Source of the DNA: Cymodocea nodosa
Lineage: Eukaryota; Streptophyta; Magnoliopsida; Alismatales; Cymodoceaceae
Length of the DNA stretch: 64,000 nt
Direction of reading: 5' to 3'
Assembly (NCBI GenBank): GCA_036874045.1
Contig: CM072335.1
Coordinates: 20,653,501-20,717,500 of the forward strand
The position numbers and the translations under genes were made by a program. Positions 10,879 through 21,970 of the stretch are shown piece by piece (the stretch's first letter is position 1; each line of letters starts with the position of its first letter). Under the pieces are notes generated by a model. The model searched no databases. It saw only the letters and a program-made list of their open reading frames with translations, and had not been told where the DNA came from.

Positions 10879-12412
10879 AATGCTTAAACTCCACATAAAA
10901 AGATAAATATTATTGATGATGTTGTTCACCTCATAGATATTATATACTTATTATAAATATCTAAAGTAATATCTAAACTGCTGCTTAAGATACTATGTAT
11001 TTATTGTAAAATCATAGTAGTATCTTATTGATTTTAAGTAGTTTATCAATTTTAATGGTTTTTACAATTTTAAGTGGAAGTGTAAATGAAAAACATTAAA
11101 TACTTCTGACATCCTGAAATTTTGATTAAATGTTTTCTTTGAATCAAGGAAAGTGCATATGATCATGCATAAATTTGACTTAATTGATTAAACTTGTAGA
11201 ATAAGTTATATGTAACTTATCTTAACTGTAAATTAAAAGTATAAGCTTATTGAAACTAATTCATATTCTCAGTAAAATCATAGAAGTAAAAATTGTATGA
11301 GATTTGTGTTTTATTGCATCTGTATTAATGGAATACATATATACTGTGCTTAAAATGAAAAGTGCTTACAAAGTGAAAATCTTTGAGAGTTTATTAATCG
11401 GTTTGATCACGAGCCTTTTGTACTTAAGCAGATAGGTATGTAAGGATTGTTGTCCTGAAAAATGATTCTTTAAATCTGGCAAACTAAGGTCCTGATCAAA
11501 TCTGAGATTGTTGACTAAAAGCTCATTACACGAGTACATTAGAAAGCTCTTGTATGATTCAAGCTTTTCAAACTAACTTTTAAAAAAAAAAAAAGTGTTT
11601 TATTAATTACAGATATCTTTGAATCGAATATAGTTTCTACCAATATGACTATTGAGTTATTGCATCAACATTAGTACTTTTGAAAACGTTTATTTGAGAT
11701 ACATTCTTTTATTCTCTTTGAATTAATCACATTGAGTTCAAAGTTGTATTTTGATTCTGGAAATCATTTTTGATGAAGTCAGAATAATGGAAGTTTCTAA
11801 AAAGAAAATTTAAAAGTATAGTTATACTTAACATCTATTGTCACTACAAGTATAGTTTGTATTTTGATTGAATATATTTGAAGTATATTTGTAGAGGGAG
11901 GATTACTAATGTCGAAAACATATTAATATAATTTAGAATACAAATCTTGGTTAATCTAAATTAATGTCCTCTTAAAAGCTTGATGAAATAATTTAAAAAG
12001 ACAAACAAACTATTTTCAAAAGACAAGAATATTAGAATAGTTTACAATGTTCTCAAGATAATGTTAAGTTTAGCATGTGTGTTGTTTTCGGAACGTTTCA
12101 GTTGGAAGCATCCAAAAATTATTTTAAGTGTACTAACTAGACGTTATGTTAGATAAGGTAACGTGTAAAACTGCCTCTAGACAACGTTTTACTCGTTAGG
12201 TTAGTTAACTGAACGAGTTATACTTGAATATTTCAGGTACCTTGATTGAATAAACTTTATTCAATATTCTTTTAATATCTAAACCCGACTTCTCTTCCCG
12301 TTGAGTTATTCGCCTAAAACCCTATTTAAACACTTATTACACGGGCACTTAGGTTATTTGTAAACTTTGTCAAGAAAATATTTCCCACTTGTTGTTGTTA
12401 CAACCTGTGACA
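10879..12412 (+). other. Conserved post-pol spacer of element B
   Basis: Non-coding stretch between pol and the extra ORF. It aligns throughout with 62385-63950 of element C. Its 10910-11700 part also aligns, on the opposite strand, with the Gypsy-F internal region 54960-56060. The best-conserved block, 11391-11590, is about 80-85% identical to both by eye. A purine tract (AGAGGGAGGATT, 11893-11904) is followed by TGTCGAAAACA, which resembles an internal PPT plus a U3-like start. An inverted repeat ACTCGTT...AACGAGT lies at about 12190-12216, and TATTTAAA near 12325 precedes the ORF. Confidence 0.7.
12324..12331 (+). promoter_or_regulatory. Candidate TATA box upstream of extra ORF (B)
   Basis: The sequence CCTATTTAAACACTTA occurs about 85 bp before the ATG at 12413. 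The matching CCTATTTAAACACTTA occurs at about the same distance before the extra-ORF ATG of element C (near 63860). Conservation in two decayed copies suggests an internal promoter, but no transcript evidence can be read from sequence. Confidence 0.4.
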
Positions 12413-12951
12413 ATGGTCTCTAACTTCTATAAAGGTCGTGGCAGAGGAAAAGGCAAAAGCAGAGGAGATGCAAAAGGAAAAGAAATAGAAAATGATGAAG
12501 TTCCATGCACTTGGTTCAAGAAAATATTTCGAGTGGACAAAAGGTTAGCAGAAATTTATAGTGAATATTTCTTTCCTGAAGGTATACTGAATGAAGTTAG
12601 ACAAGAACTTCAAAATACTGATGCAAATATTACATACATGGGTATTTGTAGTAAATTTGATAGAGAAATTTGATGGAAATAAGAGATCTATTTGAATTTC
12701 AATGCCTCATTCAATTCTTGCCAGTAGGAACAAAATGGAAGCAATACACAAAGCTTATTGCAGCTTTTTATAGCAATCTGGTCAAGAATGGAAATTTTCT
12801 GAAAACTCAAATAAATCAACATGAGTTTATATTGTCTCCTGAATTAATTTTTGACATTTTAGGATTAAAGAATGAAGGTGTTGTTGTTACAAATAGATTT
12901 GATATGATTAGACAACTGGATGGAACATTCAGTCTTTATCAAAAATTCTAG
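12413..12951 (+). pseudogene. Extra ORF in env position of SIRE-like Copia B
   Basis: The ATG at 12413 starts MVSNFYKGRGRGKGKSRGD, a basic Gly/Arg/Lys-rich head, followed by a charged region ending at FDREI with a TGA at 12671. The next frame overlaps it (ATG at 12673) and continues MEIRDLFEFQCLIQFLPVG, then WKQYTKLIAAFYSNLV and FILSPELIFDILGLKNEG to a stop at 12951. I read this as one ORF with a -1 frameshift, about 180 residues surviving. The second part resembles in style the 'putative plant transposon protein' domain found in plant retroelement ORFs (EFYANL...I...LG layout); this is from memory, not a search. No signal peptide or transmembrane segment is visible in what remains. It is cut at the 3' side by a deletion running into the LTR end at 13059. 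Confidence 0.5.
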
Positions 12952-13058
12952 ATGTATATTCTAAAATGAGATTAATAGAAAATCTGAATGTAGAGGCAAG
13001 GTTTATTGCAAATATATTGCATGCCAATTTATTTCAGAGAGTCGGACACAATAGTGTC

Positions 13059-13150
13059 TCGACTTGTTTTTAATTTTGAAGTTTCAATTATTATTGAAAA
13101 TGTTGAAAGACACAATTTACCCCCCTCTTATGTACCCATTCGATCCTACA
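13059..13150 (+). repeat. Last ~90 bp of an LTR-T (3' end of B)
   Basis: The stretch from GTGTCTCGACTTGTTTTTAA to CGATCCTACA matches the 3' ends of the LTR-T copies at 29210-29300 and 59680-59773, including the CACCCCCCT-type motif. It lies directly after the truncated extra ORF. Element B therefore seems to have lost the ORF end, its PPT and most of the 3' LTR in one deletion. Confidence 0.75.
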
Positions 13151-13489
13151 ACTAAAATAATTAAAACCTTACGATTACATTCTTTATAGATTTAAAACTT
13201 TCTAACTCTATTAGGAAATCACCAATTCTACCAATCCAAGGCTCCCCTTAAATATGTGCCTTATGATTTAAAAATGAAATTTTCTCAAAAAACATAAAAA
13301 AAATTAATATCAAGAGCAATAAAAAAAATTAAGCTCCCTCTTTTTAAATGCCAAAAAAAATTGTAAAATTATAAAATATCAACAACTTTTTCTTTTAAAC
13401 AAAAAAAATTATTTTTACTTTAAAGTTTTCTATATATAATTACCACTTTAGTAAAAATATTTTAATTAATTAAGTGACGAATATCTCCC
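13151..13489. other. AT-rich interval, nothing recognised
   Basis: About 340 bp of AT-rich sequence with A-runs and no coding or repeat signature that I can recognise. Confidence 0.6.
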
Positions 13490-14687
13490 TATTCAAAACA
13501 TATTTCTCCCTGTTTGAGATCTTCCATTTATTCTTCTACCTCTACAAATCTTCAATGACAAATATCTAAAATGTTACTCTTCATCGAAGTTGTTGAATTC
13601 TTCTCTCTTTTTCTTTCGAATTATTTCTCTAGGGCATATATTGATCAATGAGAATTTTATGTCTTATATAATCAATTTCTATTGCATGCATACCTTTCAC
13701 GTTCATGCACACTCAATATCCACTCTTCACATCTTCTATTTTAATTTCAACTTCAAATTTTGAAATACACATGTTTTGTTCCACATTTTCTTCTTGAATT
13801 TTCTTGAATCATCAATCTTGGATTCTTTGAAAATTTTCCAACAAAATAAACCTTCTCGTCTAAAATTTTTCATCAAGTAAAATAACAAGACGTGTTAATA
13901 TTAACTAAAAGTGTAAAATAGAATAGACTTATAACTCAACGTGTCTAACTTAACAAGTTAAGTATGTGACATACATGTGATATATTCGTTTGGTAACGTG
14001 ATAACCAATAGAGTAAGTTTGTTGATTATTGGGTTGACCAAAGGATTTATATTGAATGTTTAATCAATAAATAATTTTATCACGAGCAAAAATTATAACT
14101 TTACAAGTTTATCATGCTAACCTAACACATTGCCTTAGTATTCAATTAATCAACTCAACACATGTAGTTATGTTAACTTAACGAGTTAAACATGAGCGAC
14201 TCATGTGATACAATATAACATTTGTAAACTTAAATTTCAACACGTACATAATGCTAACTTAATGAGTTTAGATATATAACTTAACGTTTTGTTCACTAAC
14301 TCAACGAGTTCTCACATAACCTTATTTAACATTTAAGCATATAACTCAACAAATTCTCACGTGACATTTTTACAAAAAGAACACTAACTGAACGAGTTAT
14401 TATCGTGCACTATACATAATACAAATATATAAAATTAAAACATATCATGTTTAATACTATAAAAATACATGTTAACTTAACGACAAGTTGTACAAAAAGT
14501 TAATATAACTTTAATGACAATTTATATAACTTAGTATAATTCTAAATCCATTACGGACAAGTATATAACTTTAAACTTTTTCTATATTATTCAATGTTCT
14601 TAATTTACTTTCTCAAACAATAAAATTAATTAATTAAATATGATTATTAACATTTTTGCATACAATATCAAAATATAATACTCAACA
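13490..14687 (-). repeat. LTR-T fragment, inverted
   Basis: The reverse complement of LTR-T. The run CGAAGTTGTTGAATTCTTC, the AATCATCAATCTTGGATTCTTTG segment, many TAACTCAACGAGTT-type motifs and the terminal AATACTCAACA at 14687 (reverse complement of the LTR-T start TGTTGAGTATT) all match the solo LTR at 27747-29300. About 300 bp of the U5 end is missing at the left. It faces the LTR-T remnant of element B in opposite orientation. Confidence 0.75.
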
Positions 14688-15109
14688 GTTATTCACATGC
14701 CTAACCATAACTCTTTAAGTTTTTATCATAAGTCATTGACTTTTTAGACCTATAAACACTTCACTCTACAAGTTTTTATAAATTGAGTGACAAACATTTT
14801 ATGTTGAGGACACTTAACTCTATGAGTTCTTTGAACTTAAATTGCTGACATTCTGACCCTTAAGAAGTCTTAACTATACAAGAGGCAACTACTTACTCTA
14901 GTAACCTACTAAGGATGGACTACCCAACATAGTAAAGATCTTCCAACCCATCATTGCTTGAAGACTTATTCCTATTATTCATCAACCTAGTTGAATAACT
15001 TCTGGATAATATGCTAAATAGAATGAATTATAGTTTTTCATCATCAAAACATTTACTAAATTAGTATGAACTATATTTTTGAGATATCATCAAAAATTAA
15101 TGTTCCTAA
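14688..15109. other. Intergenic, no feature seen
   Basis: AT-rich sequence without recognisable genes. Scattered TAACTC motifs suggest old LTR debris, but no borders are visible. Confidence 0.5.
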
Positions 15110-16055
15110 CACAAAAGGCATAAACCTTATATATGGATGGAGCATGGTAGTGTATAGGAGACATCGTCCTATATTAGTAAGGTAGTAATGTTTACGTTCT
15201 AATATGTCATTTTGATTGAAGTATACAAACAAGTGAATCTATGAGTGATGCCCTGACTTGTGGTGAATTAACGAAAAGCAGGGTTTTGAAACTCAATCTT
15301 GTTGTCATTTTGAATGATTTTAACATTACAAAAGAGAAGATTTTTTATCATACCCACAAATTTTCTAAAGCATGTAAATGCATTAGATTTGTTGGTAAGA
15401 GGATACATCCGTGTAACGTGAAAAGGCATCTACAATAAAAACAGAGAGAATGTAACAACATCTGGTGGAAGCAACAAGTGCTAGGCCTTAGACATCAAGA
15501 TAGAGAAATTTGACAAGGATGATGGTGGTAGAGACACTCTGATCGAAATGAAGCTCACGAGCTTTACTAAGCAAACAAATAAAACATAGACAAGATGGGT
15601 GATGGTGGAGACCAACACATCAAAGTGTGGAATAGAGATAAGTCATGGATGAATGACCCTAACAAAGGTACCGTAGGGACAAAGAGGGATGAGCAGCAAA
15701 GGCACAAGGGGCAGATGTGACCAGAATTTGCTAGGAGCCTTTCATGCTAGGGCCATTGAGGAGAAGTTTGCCTGCCACCGTGTCCTTCACACAATGACTA
15801 CAGTCGTCAAGGATAAAATAGTAGAAATTGTCAAGGGTAAATTTTTGGAGAAATAGAAAACCAACATGAGAAATGGGTAGCCCCTACCCATTGTGCACAA
15901 GAATTGAGCTTCTACTTGTATATGACTCTGAGTTTTGGATGTGATGAAGATTCAGTATCATATATATGCTACGTAGCACTAAAATCAATGCACCATTCGT
16001 TGTTGGTCGACATTTTGCTAAGTTGATCAGCAACAACAATGGAGTAAGGCAAAAT
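15110..16055 (-). pseudogene. Decayed Copia protease-integrase, different lineage
   Basis: Read on the minus strand, fragments of a Copia polyprotein appear in order. NNEWCIDFSAT*HIYD near 16015 is a mutated protease Asp-Ser-Gly-Ala-Thr motif. A GAG-pre-integrase stretch follows with KARELHFDQS and FLYLDV*GLALVAST. The integrase core reads FIVDAFSRYTWMYPLTNKS, IIQNDNKIEF, QGITHS and CLYTS, then a frameshifted ERKH at about 15200-15130. Frames change repeatedly and stops are common, so this is an old fossil. The YSRYTW-YPL and CPYTS-type motifs fit the RE/Ale-like Copia lineages rather than the SIRE-like elements nearby. No LTRs could be assigned. Confidence 0.65.
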
Positions 16056-17466
16056 TTCCTCTTTCATTGTAGACGTGGGCAAATATGTCCCATACGGTTG
16101 CATATATAGCATGGGACATGACTATAAACAGATGTCGAAATTAAGTAGATCAGGGTAGGTTGCATAGAATATGGGTACGTGTGGTATTGGAGTTAAAATT
16201 AACGATTATCAAACAAGAAAATAAAGTGATGGAAAAGTTAAATGATCATGAAAGGTGAAAAATAAGATGATTCAGGGTTAAGTGACAAGCTAAGCTGGTT
16301 GAGGATTCAATTAAATGATTAGTAGCCTGATTAAAAATTAAAATGATTTGAGGACACGACGAAGTACGTTTATTTAGTAAGAACAGTAAATCGATAATAG
16401 TGTTTGATAAAAATTTCAACTCTTTTTCTACAACTTTATCTTTGAGGTGAAATTTTTAAAGAAATATAAATTTATATATTTTTAGTATATATAATAAATA
16501 ATTATCAATAATAATTAATCTACATGTATATATTAATAATTTTATAATTAATATCAATACATAACAATGATATAGTAATTAATATATTACGTATATTACT
16601 TATATTGCATACATATTAAATACGTATATTACTATAATATCATAATTAATATATTACATATATTAATCTTAATTAATAGTATATACGGTAATTAATATAT
16701 TACGGTAAATTAAAATGACTATGGACATGATTAAAGATTAAAATTAAAATGATTAAGGACTAAGTACCAGATTAAGGATTTAATTAAAATGACCAAGGAC
16801 ATGATTAAAGATTTAATTACTCTTATGTTTCAAACTTATATGCGTGCTGTGTAATCTGGAACTTTCCGTAGGCCTGTCAAATGGTTACACCGGCAATCAA
16901 GATAATAACATTTTACCATTAAGGCAAATATCTTTTTGCTTGAACTGGAACATACAAAGTTTCATTTGAACATTAATGAAGAAGAAGACAATCGTAAAGC
17001 AAGTATTTGAACAAGAAACGAGACGTAATTGGGTTTGTCATGGATGGAATTAGGCCTATCAGTCTTTTGCTAATGCTAGAAGCGATCGACTGAAGCTTCG
17101 TTTTCGGGCTCATTAAACCCATAGTGGGACACATGACTTTTGCTCGATCAAAACTTGTATTTCAAATAATCAGTCAAATGACACTATGAAGTAACTAATC
17201 TGTGGCCATGCTTAAGAATAGAAGTTCGAGGCATAGATGATTATCTCAAACTAAAGAAAAAGTGAATGGACAATATGCCACACTTACTTTGTAACAATGT
17301 TTAATTAAAGAACAAGTCTGTTATCTGTGCTAAAATTTCCTACACTAATGCACCACCTGTTGGATATCTCCCAAATCATAATATTCAAAGTAAGCAGGAC
17401 CCCTAAAAAAGCCAACTTTCAAATTTAGAGAATAGTTTTCTGTGGTCATTGTTCCACCACCTTCGG
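16056..17466. other. AT-rich intergenic upstream of the PMEI-like gene
   Basis: No gene found. The 16250-16830 part is a low-complexity zone of AATTAAAATGATTAAGGA-like and TAATATATTACGTATATTA-like repeats. From 16840 onward the composition becomes more balanced and probably includes the upstream regulatory region of the gene starting at 17533. Confidence 0.55.
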
Positions 17467-17474
17467 TATAAATA
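17467..17474 (+). promoter_or_regulatory. TATA box of the Thr-Pro/PMEI-like gene
   Basis: TATAAATA at 17467-17474, 58 bp before the ATG at 17533. Transcription would start near 17500, giving a short 5' leader of about 30 bases. Confidence 0.7.
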
Positions 17475-17532
17475 CGTCTAAAAGAAAACATACATGCATG
17501 GTGCATCTTTAAAGACCACCTCAAGCAAAGCA

Positions 17533-19965
17533 ATGGCCTCCAACACGCATGTCTTCATCATCATTGTCCTGGCAATGTGCCTTGTGGCCCCCATTGTCTT
17601 TGCCCGTGACAAGCAAGACGGCTACGACGACGGATATGGCTACAATGATGAAACCCCTGCGACTCCTGTGAAGAGCGGGTATGAAACTCCTTCAACCTCA
17701 CCTCCCACGGCCCCTTCAACTCCAAGCCCCAACGAAAATCCTTCAACCCCAACTCCTACAACTCCAAGTAATGGCACACCTGCAACCCCTGAAGCAGCAA
17801 CCCCCACAACGACCAATGAAACTCCTTCAACTCCAACGTCTAATGAAACCACTTCAACTTCAACCCCTACAACTCCAAGTCCTACAGCCTCTGACGAAAC
17901 ATCTACAACCACAACTTCGAGGTATCACAATTGCAATACTCAATCAACCCCAACCCCCACAACACCTACCTCTGATGAGGTAGCCACAGCCCCAAGTCCT
18001 ATGAAAAGCAGCCACGAAACTCCTACAACTCCTTCAACTACAACCCCTACGACCCCTAATCAAACTCCTTCAACCCCTACATCCTCCAATGAATCTCCAA
18101 CAACCCCAACTCCATCAGCCAACCAAATTCCCACAAGCCCAACATCTAACGAAACTCCCACAACCCCAACCTCTAACGAAACCCCCACAACCTTGGCTTC
18201 TTCAACAAATGAAACTCCTACAACACCAACCTCTAATGAAGCCCCTACCACTTCAGCTCCTTCGACTAATGAGACTCCCACAATCCCAACCTCTAACGAT
18301 ACCCCTACCACTCTAGCTCCTTCAACTAATGAGACTCCCACAATCCCAACCTCTAATGAAACCCCCACAACTCCAGCTCCTTCAACTAATGAGAATCCCA
18401 CAACCCCAGCTTCTAATGAAACCCTAACTCCTTCAACTAATGAGACTCCCACAATCTCAGCCTCTAATGAAACCCCCACAACTCCAGCTCCTTCAACTAA
18501 TAAGAATCCCACAACCCCAGCCTCTAATGAAACCCCAGCTCCTTCAACTAATGAGACTCCCACAATCCCAACTTCTAATGAAACCCCCACAACTCCAGCT
18601 CTTTCAACAAGTGAAACTCCCACAACCCCAACTTCAAATGAAACTCCTACTACTCCAGCTCCTTCAACTAAAGAAACCCTCACAACCCCAACCTCTAATG
18701 AAACCCCTGCAACCCTAGCTCCTTCAACTAATGAAACTCTCACAACCCCAGCTTCTAATGAAACCCCCACAATCCCAACCCCTTCAAATAATGAAACTCC
18801 AACAACCCAAGCTCCTTCAACTAATGAATCACCCACAACCCTAACCTCTAATGAAACCCCCACAACCCCAACTCCTTCCACAAATGAAACTCCCACAACC
18901 CCAGCTCCTTCATCCAATGAAACTCCTACAATCCAAACCTCTAATGAAACTCCCACAACCCCATCTCCTTCAACTAGTGAAACACCTGCAAGCCCAACTT
19001 CAACAACCTCCAACGAAACACCTACAACCCCAACTCCTTTAAACAATGAAACTCCTACAACCCCAACTCCATCAACCTATGAAACTCCTAGAACCGTAGC
19101 CCCTTCAACATCTGACGAAACTCCTACAACCCCAAATCCTTCAAACAATGAAACTCCTACAACCCCAACTCCTTCAAACAATGAAACTCCTTCAAACAAA
19201 GAAACTCCTGCAACCCCGACCCCTTCAACATCTGATGAAACTCCTGCAGCTCCAACTCCTTCAACTGATGAAGCTCCTACAACCCCAACCCCTACAACTT
19301 CTAATGAAACTCCAACCCCACCACCTGCAACAACTAATGAAACTCCAACTTCTACAACATCTGGTGAAACTCCTACAAATCCATCGACCCCAACTCCACC
19401 AACTCTAGCACCTACAACCCCAATGAACAGTCGCTATGAAAACCCTATGCGGAGCCACCACAATAATAGAGATATCAAAAGCCCACTTGTGAACCAAGTG
19501 TGCGGGAGGTGCCCCTACACTAGCCGTTGCCTTAACATGTTTAGCTTCCACACAGAGGCTAACGTGGCTGCCAATGTGACCGTGCTTGCAAAAATAGCCA
19601 TTCAAGATGCAATCGTAAAGGTTCAAAAGATGTCAGCACGGTGTGACAAGATCCTCGAGGGCTTCCCCACGTCCATATTTCAGAAGTGCTTTGGCCTCTG
19701 CTATCGAAAGTATCTAGGCGTGTACGCCAAGCTCAACCTACTACTTGACATGCTCAACAAGCCCGACTGCAACCCCAAATCCATCATCTTCTCCCTCAAC
19801 GCCAGCCTTTTTGAAGTGAAGGTGTGCGCTAGGGGCCTATCCGTCCTCTCCATCATGTTGAGAGGGCATGTAGAGGCTAGGGCGTTGTTTGGCGACAACA
19901 AGGACTTTAATTACAAGTGCAGGAATGCCATGTCCATTGCCAAGCTCCTCCCAGGTTATAGTTAA
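17533..19965 (+). CDS. Secreted Thr-Pro repeat protein with PMEI-like C-terminal domain
   Basis: Single-exon gene of 810 codons. I chose the ATG at 17533 because AGCAATGGC is a good plant start context and the next ~25 residues form a signal peptide (hydrophobic FIIIVLAMCLVAPIVFA); an upstream in-frame ATG at 17494 would bury it. After a short acidic Tyr/Gly/Asp stretch comes a Thr/Pro/Ser/Asn/Glu array at about residues 50-630, built on a ~20-residue unit (PSTNETPTIPTSNETPTTPA-like). The array has dozens of TP/SP dipeptides suited to Hyp O-glycosylation and many Asn-Glu-Thr sequons followed by Pro. Residues ~650-805 resemble the plant invertase/pectin methylesterase inhibitor fold: a VCGRC...C first Cys cluster, then helices, KCFGLCYRKYLGVYAKLN and later Cys. 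A cell-wall or apoplastic role is inferred; inhibition of an enzyme is not proven. No introns or breaks; higher GC than its surroundings. It is the only intact host gene in the window. Confidence 0.9.
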   Translation: MASNTHVFIIIVLAMCLVAPIVFARDKQDGYDDGYGYNDETPATPVKSGYETPSTSPPTAPSTPSPNENPSTPTPTTPSNGTPATPEAATPTTTNETPSTPTSNETTSTSTPTTPSPTASDETSTTTTSRYHNCNTQSTPTPTTPTSDEVATAPSPMKSSHETPTTPSTTTPTTPNQTPSTPTSSNESPTTPTPSANQIPTSPTSNETPTTPTSNETPTTLASSTNETPTTPTSNEAPTTSAPSTNETPTIPTSNDTPTTLAPSTNETPTIPTSNETPTTPAPSTNENPTTPASNETLTPSTNETPTISASNETPTTPAPSTNKNPTTPASNETPAPSTNETPTIPTSNETPTTPALSTSETPTTPTSNETPTTPAPSTKETLTTPTSNETPATLAPSTNETLTTPASNETPTIPTPSNNETPTTQAPSTNESPTTLTSNETPTTPTPSTNETPTTPAPSSNETPTIQTSNETPTTPSPSTSETPASPTSTTSNETPTTPTPLNNETPTTPTPSTYETPRTVAPSTSDETPTTPNPSNNETPTTPTPSNNETPSNKETPATPTPSTSDETPAAPTPSTDEAPTTPTPTTSNETPTPPPATTNETPTSTTSGETPTNPSTPTPPTLAPTTPMNSRYENPMRSHHNNRDIKSPLVNQVCGRCPYTSRCLNMFSFHTEANVAANVTVLAKIAIQDAIVKVQKMSARCDKILEGFPTSIFQKCFGLCYRKYLGVYAKLNLLLDMLNKPDCNPKSIIFSLNASLFEVKVCARGLSVLSIMLRGHVEARALFGDNKDFNYKCRNAMSIAKLLPGYS
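17690..19420 (+). repeat. Coding minisatellite (20-residue, 60-bp unit) in the PMEI-like gene
   Basis: An internal tandem array encodes the Thr-Pro region. The clearest units, of 60 bp (CCTTCAACTAATGAGACTCC-type followed by CCTCTAATGAAACCCC-type halves), lie between about 18200 and 18960; outer units are more diverged or have partial length. Because the period is a multiple of three, length changes would keep the frame. Confidence 0.85.
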
Positions 19966-21639
19966 TCACTTAAATGTATGAAACATGCATGCACAAGGAA
20001 TTAAGCTTCTCTTGGTTCCCGTCAATAAGTTTTGGCAATTAATTAAGTTGTAGCAAATGAATCACATGCTTGCATGCATGCCAACCCTTAAGTGCGAGAG
20101 GTTGTAACAATCAATAAGGGAGCTCAAGTTTCTATTTCAGAGACTATGGTAGCTCGTTAATTGATTTACTTAGCTATAAACTTGCGTTTTGTGTGAATTG
20201 CATGATCTCTATTTCTTGGGATCATCTTAATTGATTATTAATATCACCTATATATATATATATGCATATGCATATGGTGTTCTTGATTTCATGTCATCTT
20301 TATTTGATGAGAACATAAATAGATTATGATTGCTTTCCGTTCATTAATCTTATCAGTGACATCTACTATGATCATTTGTTTAATGTAGAAGATTAAAACG
20401 GTTCGAGAAATGACATTGAAGGAGTACATATGTCATACTCGCAAACATTCCGCGACAACTACTTTTTAAGAAATCGATCTAATTTCTAATTAATTGGATT
20501 GATTACTGGAAATCAACTTGATTTGTGCAGACCAACTGCTAAAAATCTAGAAAATAATATTCTTGCGATATTAACATAAGTACAAAAGAAGACAAAGACA
20601 ACCAAGCCTAGAAAGAAAAAACAAGTACAAAAAAGCTTAAGAAAATTGATGAGAACTCTAAACTCATGCTTCAAATTTTACAATTACATAAAGTTCATCA
20701 GTAATAACTTTTTTGTTTTTCAACTTCTCATATTGATAGTCTTTATTTATTTTCTCTTATTTTCTTTTTGTTTTTGTTGGTCCAAATTCGTTAGTCTATT
20801 TGGATGGTTTGGATTTTTAGGTTAGTTTATATATATTGATTAAACTGCAACCCAAGTTAAGATTTTTATTGTTTTTATTTTCGCTAAACACTCCTTCATT
20901 TTGATTGTGGCGACTCCTCTCCCTTGCGTGTTCGACAACAGATTTTTCAACTTTGCTTGAGAGAAAACACGAAGACCTAAGATGATATTTATCACACCTC
21001 AAAATTACTTAGTATTGATAATCACTACAGTATTAGAAATAAAATTTGTATATGAAAATTTTCTTCCCAATACTGTAATGTTAAGATTCCTATAACAAAT
21101 TTAACAAGTACCTAAAGGAAAAAATTGTGAGATAAAACCATGTAAACCTCCATTCATGCATAATGTATTCTACACGGTCAAAAAATGTAAGGAATACACT
21201 CAAATCATCGTCCAACCTTACAAACCACATAAATATAACAAAGTTCCAAGATTAAATGTCCACTAGGAGAAAGCTTTAAATAGCAAAACTTTTCTTCTTG
21301 ATAATCCACCCCGATCATGCCTTGGATCTAAACAACATTGAAAGAATTTGATGAGTTACAGCTCAATAAGCATTTTTCTATTTTTTTGAGAAAATGAAAG
21401 AAATGCTAACATGCGAGGCAAGCTCTAATAATGGCACGTAATATAACATGCAACAATTACAAATAAACACAATGAGGCGGTAGGAATGAAAAATGCAATT
21501 CATATTGCCACATGCCATCCAACAAGAGATCCACAATAGTTATAGCTTTAAGCTATGGTCACATACAAGTCAGACAATGTGGGCTCACCACAAGTTACAA
21601 TTAGCTCTATAACGGGTCTTAAAATTATCACACTTAGGC
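19966..21639. other. 3' flank and intergenic region
   Basis: Downstream region of the PMEI-like gene. No perfect AATAAA is seen in the first few hundred bases; AATAAG variants occur near 20024 and 20116. A TA/TG microsatellite lies near 20246-20275. The rest is AT-rich without recognisable coding sequence. Confidence 0.5.
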
Positions 21640-21970
21640 TACATTTGGTAACACCAGTTTCAGCTCCTAAGGAGCTAGAGGTGCTTAACTTTGGAAGACA
21701 TGTTGACTCTAACTCCAACTCTTGAGGAGCTTCCAGGAGTCGTTTGGTTGGGACTACTAATGCCCCAACTCTTATTTTTATTTTTTTTAACTAGTGTTAT
21801 ATCTTTTGACGATTAGACCCTCACTATTTGTACTTAAATAAATATGGTGTATCAAAATATTGTGTAAATAATTTTTTTGAGGTAGCTCGACCCAACCTAA
21901 AATTTGACTTCAATCTAAAAGTGTCAATTGGGTTGGGCCATTATGGGCCAGCCCGGCCCAACTCGATTTT
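21640..21970. mobile_element. MITE/hAT-like terminal debris
   Basis: 21640-21790 contains GGCTACATTTGGTAACACC, paired GAGCT/AGCTCC segments and GTCGTTTGGTTGGGACTAC, the usual look of short non-autonomous hAT elements. 21920-21970 contains AAAGTGTCAATTGGGTTGGGCC followed by GGGCCAGCCCGGCCC, very like the hAT end at 49250-49377 (GTGTCAATTGGGTTGAG). Borders and target duplications could not be fixed, so this is only a class-level call. Confidence 0.45.

Noticed and set aside
11910..13150. 3' LTR of element B starting at 11910 and containing the extra ORF
   Set aside because: The TG after the purine tract looked like an LTR start, but the 5' LTR of the related element C (52349-59773) has no sequence like 11910-12412. 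The extra ORF is therefore placed between pol and LTR, with 11893-11910 an internal purine tract.
18060..19046. Long minus-strand open frame (328 codons, Val/Gly/Glu/Ser rich)
   Set aside because: It is the antisense shadow of the Thr-Pro coding repeat. The low-complexity 60-bp repeat lacks stops in several frames; the plus frame has the signal peptide, TATA box and PMEI-like domain.
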